DNA from: a bacterium
GTDB lineage: Bacteria > ARS69
Direction of reading: 5' to 3'
Length of the DNA stretch: 34,807 nt
Assembly: GCA_025774805.1 (NCBI GenBank)
Contig: JALGZR010000032.1
Coordinates: 1-34,807 of the forward strand
Both the position numbers and the translations under genes were made by a program. The notes beneath the pieces are model-generated. The model saw only the letters and a program-made list of their open reading frames with translations. It was not told where the DNA came from and ran no database searches. Shown here piece after piece: positions 1 to 8,462 of the stretch (its first letter is position 1; the number at the start of each line of letters is the position of its first letter).

Positions 1-110
1 ACGGCCCATCGCCATCTCTCATCCCCCCCATCGCGTCGACAGTGAGCCTCAAACGCCACCATCCTACCCTTTCCTCCCCGATCGTCCGAAGGGACTTTTG
101 CCACGGGCTG

Positions 111-1658
111 CTAGTGGAGCCGGACCAAGCGCCGTGTGAGTCGTTGACCCTCGCCGCTCACCACCAGGAAGTAGGATCCCGCCGCGGCCGGGCCCCCTGC
201 CGCGGTCTCCCCATTCCAGGAGAACGTATGGGCCCCCGGGGGACGTCGGCCCCGAAAAAGACGGGAGACCTCGCGACCCGCGGCGTCCACGACGCGAACG
301 TCGATCACGGCCTCGGTCCCGAGTCGAACAACGAACGATGTGCTCTCGCAAAACGGGTTCGGACGACTCGCGCCGAGCCGCAGCGAGCCTCCGGGTTCGG
401 CGATGGGAGCGATGCCCGTGATCGTGATATCCGTTTCGCTCTCGGTGAAGTAGATCTCGAGGTTCCCATCTCTCGCGTCTTCCCAGACCACGACTGCGTG
501 ACGCACCGCATCGCCTCCCGAAACCTGCACGTGCTCCAGGGCGAGTGATGGGTTCGCTCCCTCGGCCCCCGTTTCGCTGATCGAAGTCTCGGCGTCTTGA
601 GATCCGAGGTCGACGTAGCGTATCGACTCCGGCGCCCCCGTCTCGCTTTGCTCCTCCCAGGCGATTGCCGGGAAGGTGCACCACACGAGCCCGAACGGCC
701 CCTGCGCGACGTGGTACGAGGAGAAGAGGGAAGGATGGCGCGAGGGTGTGTCGCTCGTCGTGATCCGGTGCTCGATGGACCACGCCCCGAAGGCTCCTTC
801 AGCGAAATAGATCTCGTCGTTCCCGTCGCGATCGTCCTGCCAGACGACTCGATTCGCCGGAAATACGAGGTCTGAACAGCCGCCCCACTCGACCGCGGCG
901 GAAGGAAATTTCGAGTGGGCCGAATCGTCCGTAACGCGCGTTTCGGAGGTCCAACCCACGAAGTCCTCGAAGAGTCGCGAATAGATTTCCAGATTCCCGT
1001 TGCGATCGTCCTGCCAGACCACGAGCACGAGATCCGGAAGTCCGAGCCGGGAATCGAGGTCCGTCGGTCGTGCAACCGAGGGATGGCTCGACTGGCCCGG
1101 ATCGTCGGAAACGCGGAACTCGGGTCCCCACACGCCGCCCGTAGAGCGTCCGCGGTAGTAGATCTCGCGATTGTGGTCCTTCGTTTCCTCCCACACGAGG
1201 TGGACTCCCAGGCGATCGAGGGCGGGTCTGGCGGATTCGAACTCGTCGCACGTGACGCAGGAGTCGGGCCCCCATGCCCCGAGGATCCGGCGCTTCGTCC
1301 AGATCTCGGGGTGGCCGGACCGCTCGTCCTCGAAGACCACCCGAACCTCACCCGGCAGGCGGCCGATCGCGGGGTGGGTCGAGCCTGCCGTTTGCGTCGT
1401 GAGTCGCTCGGGGGCGCTCCAAATGTCATCGAATCGCTCGCGAAAGTAGATCTCGTGGTTGCCGTCGCGGTCGTCGCTCCAGACGACCATGACGAAGCCG
1501 TCGTCGACGAGCACGTTTCGGCCTCCATCAGTTTCCGTCCGTGAGCTCGAGGTGTCGGTGGTCACACGGAGGTCGTCCGACCAGTCCGCAAAGACGGTAC
1601 TGGCCCGGAGAGCAAAGGCGAGAGGGAAAATGATCCTCAGGAAGGTCCGCGGTTTCAT
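111..1658 (-). CDS. Secreted BNR/sialidase-like beta-propeller protein with FlgD-type C-terminal domain
   Basis: 515 residues from the ATG at 1658, chosen because it opens a signal peptide (MKPRTFLRIIFPLAFALR..., cleavage near VFA-DW) behind a GTGAGG ribosome site; the frame is open further upstream but without signal character. The body is built from about seven degenerate blades, each with a core like VVW-[SQ]-DDRDGN-x-EIYF, which resembles BNR/sialidase-like propellers; catalytic sialidase residues are not evident, so binding or a structural role is as likely as hydrolysis. The last 85 or so residues form a FlgD/type-IX-sorting-like Ig domain: 'SRPNPF' start, 'DVRVVDAAGREV', 'GAHTFSWNG', 'AAGSYFLVV', ending RRLVRLH. 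In FCB bacteria such domains direct proteins to the cell surface or medium. No operon partner is apparent. Confidence 0.85.
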   Translation of the reverse strand: MKPRTFLRIIFPLAFALRASTVFADWSDDLRVTTDTSSSRTETDGGRNVLVDDGFVMVVWSDDRDGNHEIYFRERFDDIWSAPERLTTQTAGSTHPAIGRLPGEVRVVFEDERSGHPEIWTKRRILGAWGPDSCVTCDEFESARPALDRLGVHLVWEETKDHNREIYYRGRSTGGVWGPEFRVSDDPGQSSHPSVARPTDLDSRLGLPDLVLVVWQDDRNGNLEIYSRLFEDFVGWTSETRVTDDSAHSKFPSAAVEWGGCSDLVFPANRVVWQDDRDGNDEIYFAEGAFGAWSIEHRITTSDTPSRHPSLFSSYHVAQGPFGLVWCTFPAIAWEEQSETGAPESIRYVDLGSQDAETSISETGAEGANPSLALEHVQVSGGDAVRHAVVVWEDARDGNLEIYFTESETDITITGIAPIAEPGGSLRLGASRPNPFCESTSFVVRLGTEAVIDVRVVDAAGREVSRLFRGRRPPGAHTFSWNGETAAGGPAAAGSYFLVVSGEGQRLTRRLVRLH

Positions 1659-1783
1659 GGCAAACCTCACCCGGTAGGCGTGGCGAATGGGACAGAAGGG
1701 AGCTCCGGAACGTGGTCCTCCCAATCCACTTTAGCGATCGAAATGCGCCGCTGCAAATCCCACCGCGATCACATCCGGCCGCC

Positions 1784-4180
1784 TCACCCCTCCTTCTTGA
1801 CGTACCGGCCGAACCACTGGAGCTGCTCCCAGAGCACGTGCTCCACCGACTCCTTCGCCCGGTAACCGTGTCCCTCGTAGGGCAGCGAGACCCACCGTAC
1901 CGTGCCGCCCACCCCGCGCACCGCCTCGAACAGGCGCTCCGACTGGAAGGCGATCGTGCCCGGGTTCTCGTCGATCGCCCCGTGGACCAACAGCAGCGGC
2001 TCGTTGATCTCCGGTGCGTGCATCACCGGCGACAGGTGCAGATAGGTGTCCTTCGCCTGCCACAGCGTCCGTCGCTCGGACTGGAACCCGAACGGTCGGA
2101 TCGTGTGGTTGTAGGCGCCGCTCCGGGCAATTCCCGCCTGGAACAGGTCCGAATGGGCGAGCAGGGTCACGGTCATCAGACCCCCGTGGCTGTGTCCCAT
2201 CACCCCGACCCGCTCCGGATCGGTGACTCCCAGCCGCACCGCCTCCTCGACGGCGGCCGCCGCGCCCGAGACGAGCTGTTCCACGAAGGTGTCGTACGCA
2301 GTGTCCGGGTCGCCGATCACCGGCATGCGCGTGTTGTGAAGGACAACGTATCCTTCCAGCGCGAAGAACAGGTGGGAAGGACCCATGATGCGGGTGAAGG
2401 TCTTCTCCGATCCGCGTACCTGGCCCGCGGTCTTCGCGTCGGAGAACTCGAGCGGGTAAGCGTAGACGACCGTCGGCAGGGGTATGCCCTCCTCGTACCC
2501 GGGCGGCAGGTAGAGCGTGAAGGAAAGCGGCACTCCGTCTTCCCGTTCGTAGGTGATGATCCGCCGCTCGATTTCCCGGAGGACGGGGGTGGGATCCTCG
2601 AACGACGTGATCACCTCGGTCGACCGCGCCCGGACGGCCTCGCCGGGCTCGGCCTCCACCGCGTCCCCGAGTGTCACGAGATGCAGATTCGGCGGATCCG
2701 TCGGGGACTCGCTGAACATCAGAAAAGTCCCGGCAGCCGGATCCACGAAGGCCACGTACCGCTCGTAGCGCTCGGGATCACAGCGAAAGAGCCGCTCCGC
2801 TCGGTCCGAGCCCAGGGCTCGCCGGTCCAGGAACGGCCGGTCTCCCGACTCACTGGAGCCGGTACCCACGAAGAACAGCGCGCCGTCCTCTTCCAGGAAC
2901 ACGCTGTGACCGCTCGGGAGCGGCCGGGTCACGGGGCGACCGGGGTCCGCGTATCGATCGTTGTAGGACAGGTCGAACCAGGGGCGTCCGGTCCGCGAGT
3001 CTACATCGACCTGCCACACGTGCCGCCACCGCTCTGCCCGCTCGTACTGCTCGACGATGAGGTTCCCTCCTTTCTCACCCCACCACCAGTTCTGCACGCG
3101 ATGTTGCGCCTGGAAGACGATGGCCGGCTCGTCCTGGTGCGGCACTTCCTGCATCATGAAGTAATCCCGGTGGGGGACTTCCACCGACCAGTCGCCTCCG
3201 TCCTGGGCCTCGAGCCACACGAGAGTCGCCGGGGCGGAGGACCTCCATTCGATGAATCGAGGACCGGTGCGCACTCCGTGGATCGGCACGCTCTCGGCAA
3301 GCGGCAGCTCCGCCACCGTGTGGACCCGCTTCCCGTCGGGGAGGCTCCACAGCTCCACATCGCTGGCAAAGCGCCACCACGCGTGCCGGTGGGACCAGGG
3401 GCCTCTCAGGCGCTCGACCAGCAGGTACTTCCCGTCGGGCGACGGCGACGCGTCCGTGTAGACCGCCGGCGGTCCCAACGCCGTGAAGCCGAGATCGTCG
3501 GCGTCGACGATGCCGATCTGCGAGGTGGTGTAGTAGGTGAAGAGCGTGTCGTCGTGGGCGGTCTTCAGCAGGTCGCGCGCCTCGTAGGTGCTGATCGCGG
3601 TGCCGCCCTCGCCCTGCCGGGTGTCGGGACCGGGCGGGACCAGAGGCGCCTCGGGGACCGTGGATCGATCCGCCGGCACCCTGAGCACCACGAGCCGCTT
3701 CTGGTCCGGCAACCAGGTGATCTCCGGTCCGAGGAGCGGGTTGAGCGCGAGGTCCGGCACGATGGCGCCCCGGCCGTCGGGCGTACCGAGCCACAGGCCG
3801 ATGTGATCCTCTTGCTTCAAGGTCAGCGCCAAACGATCACCGTCCGCCGACCATTCCACGTCGAGGACCCGCACGCCGCCCAGGTCCAACGGGGTCTGCT
3901 CGCCCGTCTCGATGTGGACGAGAACCGGATCGCCGTATCCGTACCACCCATGGTATCCGTTGGTCCGCGCGTCCACGCGGATCCCGGCGAGAGGGACCAT
4001 CGCCGCGGCCTTGTCGGCCAGCGGTGGGTACTGGACATATCGGAGAAGGAGCGCGTGCTCGGCATCGGGACTCGTCCACGGCCACGGGGTCTGCGGGGCG
4101 TGCAGAACTTCCAGAATGGGCTGGGGTGGCTGTTGCCAGGTCGTGGCCAGGGCCACGGCGGACAGGAGCGCGACGAACAT
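1784..4180 (-). CDS. Secreted S9 family serine peptidase (glutamyl endopeptidase/GEP-like)
   Basis: 798 residues from the ATG at 4180, which has a GGAGGGA site and opens a signal peptide (MFVALLSAVALATTW). The N-terminal 500 or so residues are the propeller that gates prolyl-oligopeptidase-type enzymes; the C-terminal 250 are an alpha/beta hydrolase. The triad is visible: Ser664 in GHSHGG, Asp737 in HGAIDENPGT, His771 in YEGHGY. Blocks such as 'DLFQAGIARSGAYNHTIRPFGFQSERR' (split here by eye) and 'RAKESVEHVLWEQLQWF' match the GEP/S9D branch, which cleaves after acidic residues in its plant and bacterial members. The usual GHSYGA nucleophile elbow is HSHGG here. It is predicted to degrade peptides outside the cytoplasm. 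It is divergent from the DUF418 gene across a 172-base gap. Confidence 0.9.
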   Translation of the reverse strand: MFVALLSAVALATTWQQPPQPILEVLHAPQTPWPWTSPDAEHALLLRYVQYPPLADKAAAMVPLAGIRVDARTNGYHGWYGYGDPVLVHIETGEQTPLDLGGVRVLDVEWSADGDRLALTLKQEDHIGLWLGTPDGRGAIVPDLALNPLLGPEITWLPDQKRLVVLRVPADRSTVPEAPLVPPGPDTRQGEGGTAISTYEARDLLKTAHDDTLFTYYTTSQIGIVDADDLGFTALGPPAVYTDASPSPDGKYLLVERLRGPWSHRHAWWRFASDVELWSLPDGKRVHTVAELPLAESVPIHGVRTGPRFIEWRSSAPATLVWLEAQDGGDWSVEVPHRDYFMMQEVPHQDEPAIVFQAQHRVQNWWWGEKGGNLIVEQYERAERWRHVWQVDVDSRTGRPWFDLSYNDRYADPGRPVTRPLPSGHSVFLEEDGALFFVGTGSSESGDRPFLDRRALGSDRAERLFRCDPERYERYVAFVDPAAGTFLMFSESPTDPPNLHLVTLGDAVEAEPGEAVRARSTEVITSFEDPTPVLREIERRIITYEREDGVPLSFTLYLPPGYEEGIPLPTVVYAYPLEFSDAKTAGQVRGSEKTFTRIMGPSHLFFALEGYVVLHNTRMPVIGDPDTAYDTFVEQLVSGAAAAVEEAVRLGVTDPERVGVMGHSHGGLMTVTLLAHSDLFQAGIARSGAYNHTIRPFGFQSERRTLWQAKDTYLHLSPVMHAPEINEPLLLVHGAIDENPGTIAFQSERLFEAVRGVGGTVRWVSLPYEGHGYRAKESVEHVLWEQLQWFGRYVKKEG

Positions 4181-4289
4181 GAGTCCCTCCGGTGAACGAG
4201 ACGGAGAACGGCTTTGCCGATCGCGGCCGACGTTACCGCAACGGGGGCTCAAACCCAACCGGAACCGAGAGGGGCCGCGGGCCGTGATT

Positions 4290-4298
4290 TGCTAAGAT
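4290..4298 (+). promoter_or_regulatory. Possible extended -10 promoter for the DUF418 gene
   Basis: TGC followed directly by TAAGAT (4293-4298) fits an extended -10 element 54 bases before the ATG at 4353. No convincing -35 hexamer lies 16-18 bases upstream, which is tolerated for extended -10 promoters. Weak, sequence-only call. Confidence 0.3.
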
Positions 4299-4352
4299 CG
4301 TCCTGCGTCCCCCCAGGGCGCTCTTTCGCCCGATGACCAACGTGAGGAGCTG

Positions 4353-5522
4353 ATGGCTCAGCCGCTCGCACCTCGAGAGCGAATCCAAGTCATCGACATC
4401 GTTCGTGGGATCGCAGTGTTCGGGATTCTCGTCGTGAACATGGCGCTCTTCAAGTCGGCCGCCCAGTACGAGCCGGTAGAGTGGCCTCGGCTTCCGGATC
4501 AGGCGATTCAAACCTCGATCCGGTTGCTGCTGGCGGGGAAGTTCTATCTGCTATTCACGTTCCTGTTCGGGCTGGGATTCCACCTCCAGATGTCTCGCGC
4601 CGGGGAGCGAGGAGATTCTTTCAGCGCTGTGTACGCGAGACGTCTGCTCATCCTGCTGATGATCGGATGCATCCATTCCCTCTTCCTTTGGAGTGGGGAC
4701 ATTCTGGCGAAGTACGCGATTGCCGGATTCGCTCTTCTCCTGTTTCGAGCGTCGTCTCCCCGATCGCTTATCCTCGGGGCGATCCTGCTGGTGGTCGCGT
4801 CCCTTCTCGCACAAGGTGCGGCGCTGGCCCTGGGCATCACCTGGATCGACCCACTGATCCGTCAGGTTCCGGAGGTGTACGCGGGCGGATCCTACGGTGA
4901 GGTCCGGCTCGCGGCGCTGAAGGAGCTCGCCTACTCCTACCACCCCCTTCACTTCGCGGGGACGGCGCTGTACATCCTGGCCTACTTCCTCGTCGGTGTG
5001 GCGGTCGGAAAGACAGGAGCCTTCCGAGATCCGGAACCGCATCGCTCGGCCCTGTGGAAGTTCGCGGCGTGGGGACTCGCCCTCGGTCTCCCGGGGAATT
5101 TGATTGCCGTCCTCGCGACGGGGGGCACGGTTGTCGGGGCCACGGTCCCGGGTCTGGTGATCGGGACTCTCGCCCTCGTCGTGGGTGGACCGGCCCTGGC
5201 CGCGTTCTACGTGAGCGGCACCCTGCTCCTCTCATCGCGCGAATCCTCTCGACGGGTGCTTCGTCCCTTCGCGGCGGTGGGCCGCATGGCGCTCACGAAT
5301 TACCTGATGCAGTCGTTGATCTGCACGACTCTGTTCTATGGGTACGGATTCGGACTCTACGGCCGCCTGGGACCGGCCTCGGGTCTACTGGTTTCCTTGG
5401 CCGTGTTCGCTTTTCAAATGCTGTTCAGCCATGTGTGGCTCGGGCGCTTTCGGTACGGACCGGTGGAGTGGGTGTGGAGGACGGGAACGTACGGAGGGCT
5501 GACGGCGCCCGCCGTGCCTTGA
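4353..5522 (+). CDS. DUF418 (YeiB-like) polytopic membrane protein
   Basis: 389 residues, ATG at 4353 preceded by GAGGAGCTG. The start 'RIQVIDIVRGIAVFGILVVNM' is the characteristic first helix of DUF418/YeiB proteins, and the C-terminal part carries the family's 'FAAVGRMALTNYLMQSLICTTLFYG' region and 'GPVEWVWRTGTYG' tail (quoted in parts). About ten hydrophobic helices are visible, so it lies in the inner membrane. The family is widespread and of unknown function, with proposed links to acyltransferase-3-like membrane proteins. Length is normal for the family. It stands alone: 201 bases separate it from the BlaI operon, which has its own promoter. Confidence 0.9.
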   Translation: MAQPLAPRERIQVIDIVRGIAVFGILVVNMALFKSAAQYEPVEWPRLPDQAIQTSIRLLLAGKFYLLFTFLFGLGFHLQMSRAGERGDSFSAVYARRLLILLMIGCIHSLFLWSGDILAKYAIAGFALLLFRASSPRSLILGAILLVVASLLAQGAALALGITWIDPLIRQVPEVYAGGSYGEVRLAALKELAYSYHPLHFAGTALYILAYFLVGVAVGKTGAFRDPEPHRSALWKFAAWGLALGLPGNLIAVLATGGTVVGATVPGLVIGTLALVVGGPALAAFYVSGTLLLSSRESSRRVLRPFAAVGRMALTNYLMQSLICTTLFYGYGFGLYGRLGPASGLLVSLAVFAFQMLFSHVWLGRFRYGPVEWVWRTGTYGGLTAPAVP

Positions 5523-5615
5523 GCCACCCCCGGCGCACAGGAGACGTCTCGACCGCCCTGCCCGCGGCTGGAGGACCGGCTCTCTTGCCTCTCCGCGGTT
5601 CCAGGGCATCGGGGC

Positions 5616-5644
5616 TTGACTTCGAGGGCTGGTGCTAATAGATT
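5616..5644 (+). promoter_or_regulatory. Sigma-70-type promoter of the BlaI/M56 operon
   Basis: TTGACT (5616-5621), a 17-base spacer, then TAGATT (5639-5644). The -10 lies inside the perfect palindrome at 5631-5650, so a bound repressor would block RNA polymerase. Start codon of the repressor is 80 bases downstream. Confidence 0.6.
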
Positions 5645-5650
5645 AGCACC
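5631..5650. promoter_or_regulatory. Putative BlaI-family operator (perfect 9-2-9 palindrome)
   Basis: GGTGCTAATAGATTAGCACC: two 9-base arms around an AG centre. It overlaps the -10 of the promoter upstream of a BlaI/MecI-type repressor. BlaI dimers are known to bind short palindromes overlapping their own promoters, so autoregulation is the natural reading. The arm sequence is not the classical TACA/TGTA box, so the specificity is inferred from position. Confidence 0.65.
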
Positions 5651-5723
5651 AAGGGTGGTCGGGCAGGCGCCCGGGCGCCCGGCCGGCCCGGACCCCTTCC
5701 CGCCGCTCCCTGGAGGAATCCCC

Positions 5724-6113
5724 ATGGCCGTCGATCCCCGTGCCGGCCTCGGCCGCCGCGAGCGCCAGATCCTGGAGGCGGTCTATCGTCTCGGCCGGGC
5801 CTCCGTGAGCGAGGTTCTCGACCATATCGACGACCCGCCGAGCTACTCGGCCGTCCGTGCCCAGATGCGAATCCTCGAGGAGAAGGGCCATCTCCGCCAC
5901 GAAGCGGACGGGCCCCGCTATGTCTATCTGCCGGTGATTCCACCCGAGAGCGCGGGCCGGTCGGCCCTGCGCGATCTCGTGCGCAACTTCTTCGAGGGAT
6001 CCCCTGAGCGCCTCGTCGCCTCGCTCTTCGAGGACTCTTCAGACGATCTGACGGAAGAGGAGCTCGCGCGGCTCGCGCGGCTCATCGACCGGGCCCGAGA
6101 GGAGGGGAGGTGA
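5724..6113 (+). CDS. BlaI/MecI/CopY family transcriptional repressor
   Basis: 129 residues. ATG at 5724 is preceded by GGAGGA (5712-5717); an earlier in-frame ATG at 5616 lies inside the promoter and is rejected. The winged helix-turn-helix is clear: 'GRRERQILEAVYRLGRASVSEVLDHI', 'SYSAVRAQMRILEEKGHL', 'RYVYLPVI' (quoted in pieces), followed by an acidic C-terminal dimerisation helix 'DDLTEEELARLARLIDRAREE'. Family members repress their own operon and are inactivated by proteolysis triggered by a BlaR1/M56 partner. That partner follows at once, four bases after the stop. The palindrome at 5631-5650 is the likely operator. Target genes besides its own operon are not visible. Confidence 0.93.
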   Translation: MAVDPRAGLGRRERQILEAVYRLGRASVSEVLDHIDDPPSYSAVRAQMRILEEKGHLRHEADGPRYVYLPVIPPESAGRSALRDLVRNFFEGSPERLVASLFEDSSDDLTEEELARLARLIDRAREEGR

Positions 6114-6117
6114 CCCC

Positions 6118-7566
6118 GTGACGAGCCTCCCGATTCTTGCCGTCGGATTCCTGCTCGAGCTGTCCGTCCGGGCCGCCGTGCTCCTCGCTGCGGCGGGCCT
6201 CGCGACCCGTCTGCTCACCCGGGCCGCCGCCGCCGCCCGGCACCTCGTCTGGGCGACCGCCGTGATCGCCGTGCTGGTGCTGCCCCTGGTGCCCTCGGTA
6301 TTGCCCGCCGGCTGGCTGCCTGCGCTGGTGATCCCCTCCCGAGAGTCCTCGACCGTCGTACCGAACGAGGCCACCGCCGGTGCGGTGGCTCCCGGTCCGG
6401 AAGGGCTTCCGCCGTCGTGGCAGACGGGGCCCGAGCGTCCGCTCCGGCTCCTCCCCCTGCTGGCCCTCGCGGTTTGGGGCTCCGGCTCTTTGGCTCTCGC
6501 CGGGCTCCTGGCGATGGCGAGTTTTCGCCTTCGACGCCGTATCGCCGCCGCCACGCCGGTCGACGAAAGGGTCTGGCGCGACTCGCTTCTCTGGGCGGTC
6601 GCGCGGGCGGGCGCCGGAGCCACGATTCGATTGCGGTGCTGCTCCGACGCCATCTCCCCGATCCTTCACGGCACGCGCGACCCCGTGCTGCTCCTTCCCG
6701 CCGACGCCGATCGCTGGCCGGAGGCACGCAAGCGGCAGGTGCTTGTCCACGAGCTCGCGCACGTCCGACGTCGGGACGTCCTCCTCCAATGGCTGGCCGA
6801 GCTCGTTCGCGTGATTCACTGGCCCAACCCGCTGGCGTGGCTTCCGGCCCGCCGCATGCGGATCGAGCGTGAGCTCGCCTGCGACGACGAGGTGCTCGGT
6901 TCGGGCGTGAAGGCGTCCGACTACGCGATGCATCTCCTCGACGTGGCCCGTGCCTTCCGGTGGCGCGCGCAGACGGGCCGGATCGGGGTCGCCATGGCGA
7001 ACGAGCCCTGGGTCGAGCGGCGCATTCGGGCGCTCCTCGACTCCCGATCGTCCCGCCGTCTCCCGGGCCCGCGCGGTCTCGTCCTCCTCTTCGGGATCGC
7101 CGCCGCGGGGACGTTCCTGCTCGGAGCTCTCGATCCCCACGATCCCGGAGCACGTCCCGGCGGATCGACGTCCGTCGCGTCCGCGACACGGGTCACTTCC
7201 GGCCCGGAACTGCCGGCCTGGTTGATCGAGGCCAACGGTCGCTACCTGCAGGCAGTCACCGGCGGCGATGCCTGCGCCGTGTCCGAGCTCTACACTGCCG
7301 ACGCTGTTTCCCGAGGAGGAGACGGCGAGTACCTCCGGGGACGTACCGCCATCCGCGAGTATTGGGAGGGTATCTTCGCACTCGGGCTGGGCCGGCCCAC
7401 GGTGCGAATCCTGAGCTGCGTCGAGCGGGGGGATCGAGCCTACGAGACCGGCGACTTCACCCTTCGTTGGCTCGGCATAATCGAGCTGCCGACCTGGCGC
7501 TACCAGGCCGTGTGGGTCCGAGAGAACGGTCAGTGGCGAATCGACAAGGAGACGGGGTCGTTCTGA
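6118..7566 (+). CDS. M56 (BlaR1-type) membrane metallopeptidase fused to a SnoaL-like domain
   Basis: 482 residues, GTG at 6118 with GGAGGGGAGG just upstream, four bases after the BlaI stop. N-terminal helices (about 5-75 and 110-135) anchor the protein. The zinc motif HELAH is at 211-215, followed by the RRRD segment and 'RIERELACDDEVL' (about 248-260), which supplies the third ligand. One more helix lies at 320-338. Instead of the penicillin-binding sensor of BlaR1, residues from about 366 to 482 look like a SnoaL/DUF4440 (NTF2-like) fold: 'NGRYLQAVTGGDACAVSELYTADAV', 'GRTAIREYW', 'YQAVWVRENGQWRIDKET'. Such domains often bind small molecules. Inference: it senses a ligand outside and triggers cleavage of the repressor. 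Confidence 0.9.
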   Translation: MTSLPILAVGFLLELSVRAAVLLAAAGLATRLLTRAAAAARHLVWATAVIAVLVLPLVPSVLPAGWLPALVIPSRESSTVVPNEATAGAVAPGPEGLPPSWQTGPERPLRLLPLLALAVWGSGSLALAGLLAMASFRLRRRIAAATPVDERVWRDSLLWAVARAGAGATIRLRCCSDAISPILHGTRDPVLLLPADADRWPEARKRQVLVHELAHVRRRDVLLQWLAELVRVIHWPNPLAWLPARRMRIERELACDDEVLGSGVKASDYAMHLLDVARAFRWRAQTGRIGVAMANEPWVERRIRALLDSRSSRRLPGPRGLVLLFGIAAAGTFLLGALDPHDPGARPGGSTSVASATRVTSGPELPAWLIEANGRYLQAVTGGDACAVSELYTADAVSRGGDGEYLRGRTAIREYWEGIFALGLGRPTVRILSCVERGDRAYETGDFTLRWLGIIELPTWRYQAVWVRENGQWRIDKETGSF

Positions 7567-7666
7567 GCGGTCGCTCCGAAACCGTGCGTCACGTGCTGCG
7601 ACGGGGAGAGCCGAAGGCGGCCAATTGACGACGGGCGGGTTCAGTGCCGGGATGAAATCCTACCGG

Positions 7667-8413
7667 TCACTCCCACTGATCCTCTTCCGTCTCCGGTTCC
7701 GGCTCCCGTTCCGGCTCCAGGTCCTCCGCTTCCCTTTCGAGGAAGTTCAGGTCGAGCGAGATCCCGAAGAAGATCTCCCAGTATTCCGGATCGATCTCGC
7801 GCATCTCCCCCTCGAAGTCCAGGGGCTGATCCAGTCCGAAACTCCGCAGGTACTTGACTCCGCCGTATCCACCCACGGTGTTCTTGTAGTTCAGATTCAC
7901 GCCCAGAGTGATGTCGTAGCCGATCCCCCAATCGTCCTCACCCTCGGTCTGTGTAATGGTGTTTTCCGGATTGGCGTCATCCGGCAGCGTGAGTGTGCTG
8001 CTGATCGAGTGGCCCACCACCGCACCGCGAATCCCGACGTGCGGCTGGAAAAAGCCTTTTCCATGGGGGCCGATCTCCGTTCCGAGAGTGAACCGAAGGA
8101 AGTCCTGGTCGGTGCTCAGCTCTCTGCGGAACTCGAAGGGGCCTTCTTTCGCGACGATCGTCTTGGAGTCGAACTTCGCGGCCTCGAACCCGAGCGCACC
8201 CGCGACGAGCCTCTGAAGGCCCGGCACGACAACCACGACATCGAGTCCTCCTCCCCAGCTGGCCTCACTCAGGTCCTCCACATCTCCCCTCGGCTCGAGA
8301 CGGAGGGCATGCACTCCGATGCGGCCGGCAACGGCCTGAGCATCCTGGGGACAGAGGAGAAACAGCAGTGTCACGAGAGGCGAAACAGAGATCCGAGAGA
8401 GCATCGACTTCAT
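7667..8413 (-). CDS. Predicted outer-membrane beta-barrel-type protein
   Basis: 248 residues from the ATG at 8413 behind GAGGAGG. Signal peptide MKSMLSRISVSPLVTLLFLLC...AQA. The mature part alternates polar and hydrophobic residues in strand-length segments ('GGGLDVVVVVPGL', 'FFQPHVGIRGAVVG', 'GIGYDITLGVNLNY', 'FFGISLDLNFL') with repeated aromatic residues, as in small outer-membrane barrels. It ends in a charged Glu/Pro-rich tail (EPEREPEPETEED) rather than a terminal aromatic, apart from a Trp two residues from the end. It reads in the same direction as the lipoprotein upstream (50-base gap), so the two may be co-transcribed. No named family recognised. Confidence 0.7.
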   Translation of the reverse strand: MKSMLSRISVSPLVTLLFLLCPQDAQAVAGRIGVHALRLEPRGDVEDLSEASWGGGLDVVVVVPGLQRLVAGALGFEAAKFDSKTIVAKEGPFEFRRELSTDQDFLRFTLGTEIGPHGKGFFQPHVGIRGAVVGHSISSTLTLPDDANPENTITQTEGEDDWGIGYDITLGVNLNYKNTVGGYGGVKYLRSFGLDQPLDFEGEMREIDPEYWEIFFGISLDLNFLEREAEDLEPEREPEPETEEDQWE

Positions 8414-8462
8414 TCTGTCATCCTCCTCTGATGGAGAGCCGCGCGCGCCCTGATCGGGCCGG

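Noticed and set aside
1712-4195. 827-codon open frame on the plus strand opposite the S9 peptidase
   Set aside because: Arg/His/Pro-rich translation without domains; it mirrors a gene with clear catalytic motifs, signal peptide and ribosome site. Long antisense frames are expected in GC-rich DNA.
6082-7140. Minus-strand frames of 200-350 codons opposite the M56 gene
   Set aside because: Low-complexity Arg/Gly/Pro translation; the plus strand has the HELAH motif and operon structure.
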